Source of the DNA: UBA6107 sp964459385
GTDB taxonomy: Bacteria; Chloroflexota; Anaerolineae; Anaerolineales; Anaerolineaceae
Length of the DNA: 64,000 nt
Assembly (NCBI GenBank): GCA_964459385.1
Contig: CAYWLG010000003.1
Coordinates: forward strand, 215,654-279,653
Direction: 5' to 3'
In this document: positions 63,982 through 64,000 of the stretch, piece after piece
Layout: each line of letters begins with the position of its first letter
Numbering within the stretch: position 1 is the stretch's first letter
Notes under the pieces: model-generated
The model's database searches: none
What the model was told of the DNA's origin: nothing
Seen by the model: only the letters and a program-made list of their open reading frames with translations
Program-made: the position numbers and the translations under genes

Positions 63982-64000
63982 ACCTTAACAAAAGTGGTGA

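Overview
The window looks like a bacterial chromosome segment of moderate to high GC, most likely from Chloroflexota, class Anaerolineae. The taxon is an inference from gene content: GatCAB with gatB apart from gatCA, ClpC, SpoVS in a house-keeping setting, a BTAD/ATPase/TPR regulator, many small lipoproteins, GT-C membrane glycosyltransferases, an MFP/FtsX exporter, and a mixture of Shine-Dalgarno and apparently leaderless genes. No rRNA, phage, transposase or CRISPR array was seen.

Layout. 1-9.3 kb: gatB (cut by the window edge), an aminotransferase, a sugar nucleotidylyltransferase with a coupled small gene, a low-complexity lipoprotein, YccF, a membrane-anchored LuxR-type protein, gatCA and an ITPase/XTPase. 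9.5-15.9 kb: a four-gene efflux-type ABC operon (two ATPases, one large FtsX permease, one lipoprotein adaptor) facing a tetR gene, with a 7-bp-arm operator lying on the shared promoter. 15.9-19.1 kb: a lipoprotein esterase, tRNA-Pro(UGG), then a 0.65-kb tandem array whose units carry copies of the 3' end of that tRNA, followed by a GT2 glycosyltransferase and rnhB. 19.1-26.2 kb: P2-type ATPase, glgC, TerC, rhomboid protease and an RNHCP zinc-ribbon gene preceded by an attenuator-like leader. 26.2-35.1 kb: secreted lipoprotein, AfsR-like regulator, clpC, M42 peptidase, thioesterase. 35.3-39.9 kb: an IscR-like Rrf2 regulator with a palindromic operator, a small gene, two paralogous MFS transporters, an AT-rich S51 peptidase and a lipoyl-less E2 acyltransferase. 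40-47.2 kb: a run of plus-strand metabolic genes (hutI, HD hydrolase, IMPase, oligopeptidase, cyclophilin, deoxynucleoside kinase, nucleotidyltransferase). 47.2-47.7 kb: a non-coding DnaA-box cluster that could be a replication origin, followed by spoVS, a second deoxynucleoside kinase and a 2[4Fe-4S] ferredoxin. 49-62.8 kb: M1 peptidase, GT-C/GT87 membrane proteins, a cation/H+ exchanger, GNAT proteins, an FMN reductase, two tandem SpoIIAA-like paralogues, an aldo/keto reductase and a META lipoprotein. 63 kb to the end: an AT-rich NdpA-like nucleoid-associated gene that looks acquired.

The most unusual structures are (i) the tRNA-Pro-derived tandem array at 16992-17648, formally similar to the rtT repeats behind E. 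coli tyrT; (ii) the segmented leader at about 25266-25552, in which five complementary segments can form either an antiterminator or a terminator just before the RNHCP gene; (iii) the DnaA-box cluster at 47236-47631 between two deoxynucleoside kinase genes; and (iv) several genes whose -10 box lies 6-7 nt from the start codon, pointing to leaderless mRNAs. All functions are read from sequence motifs by eye; no database search was run.
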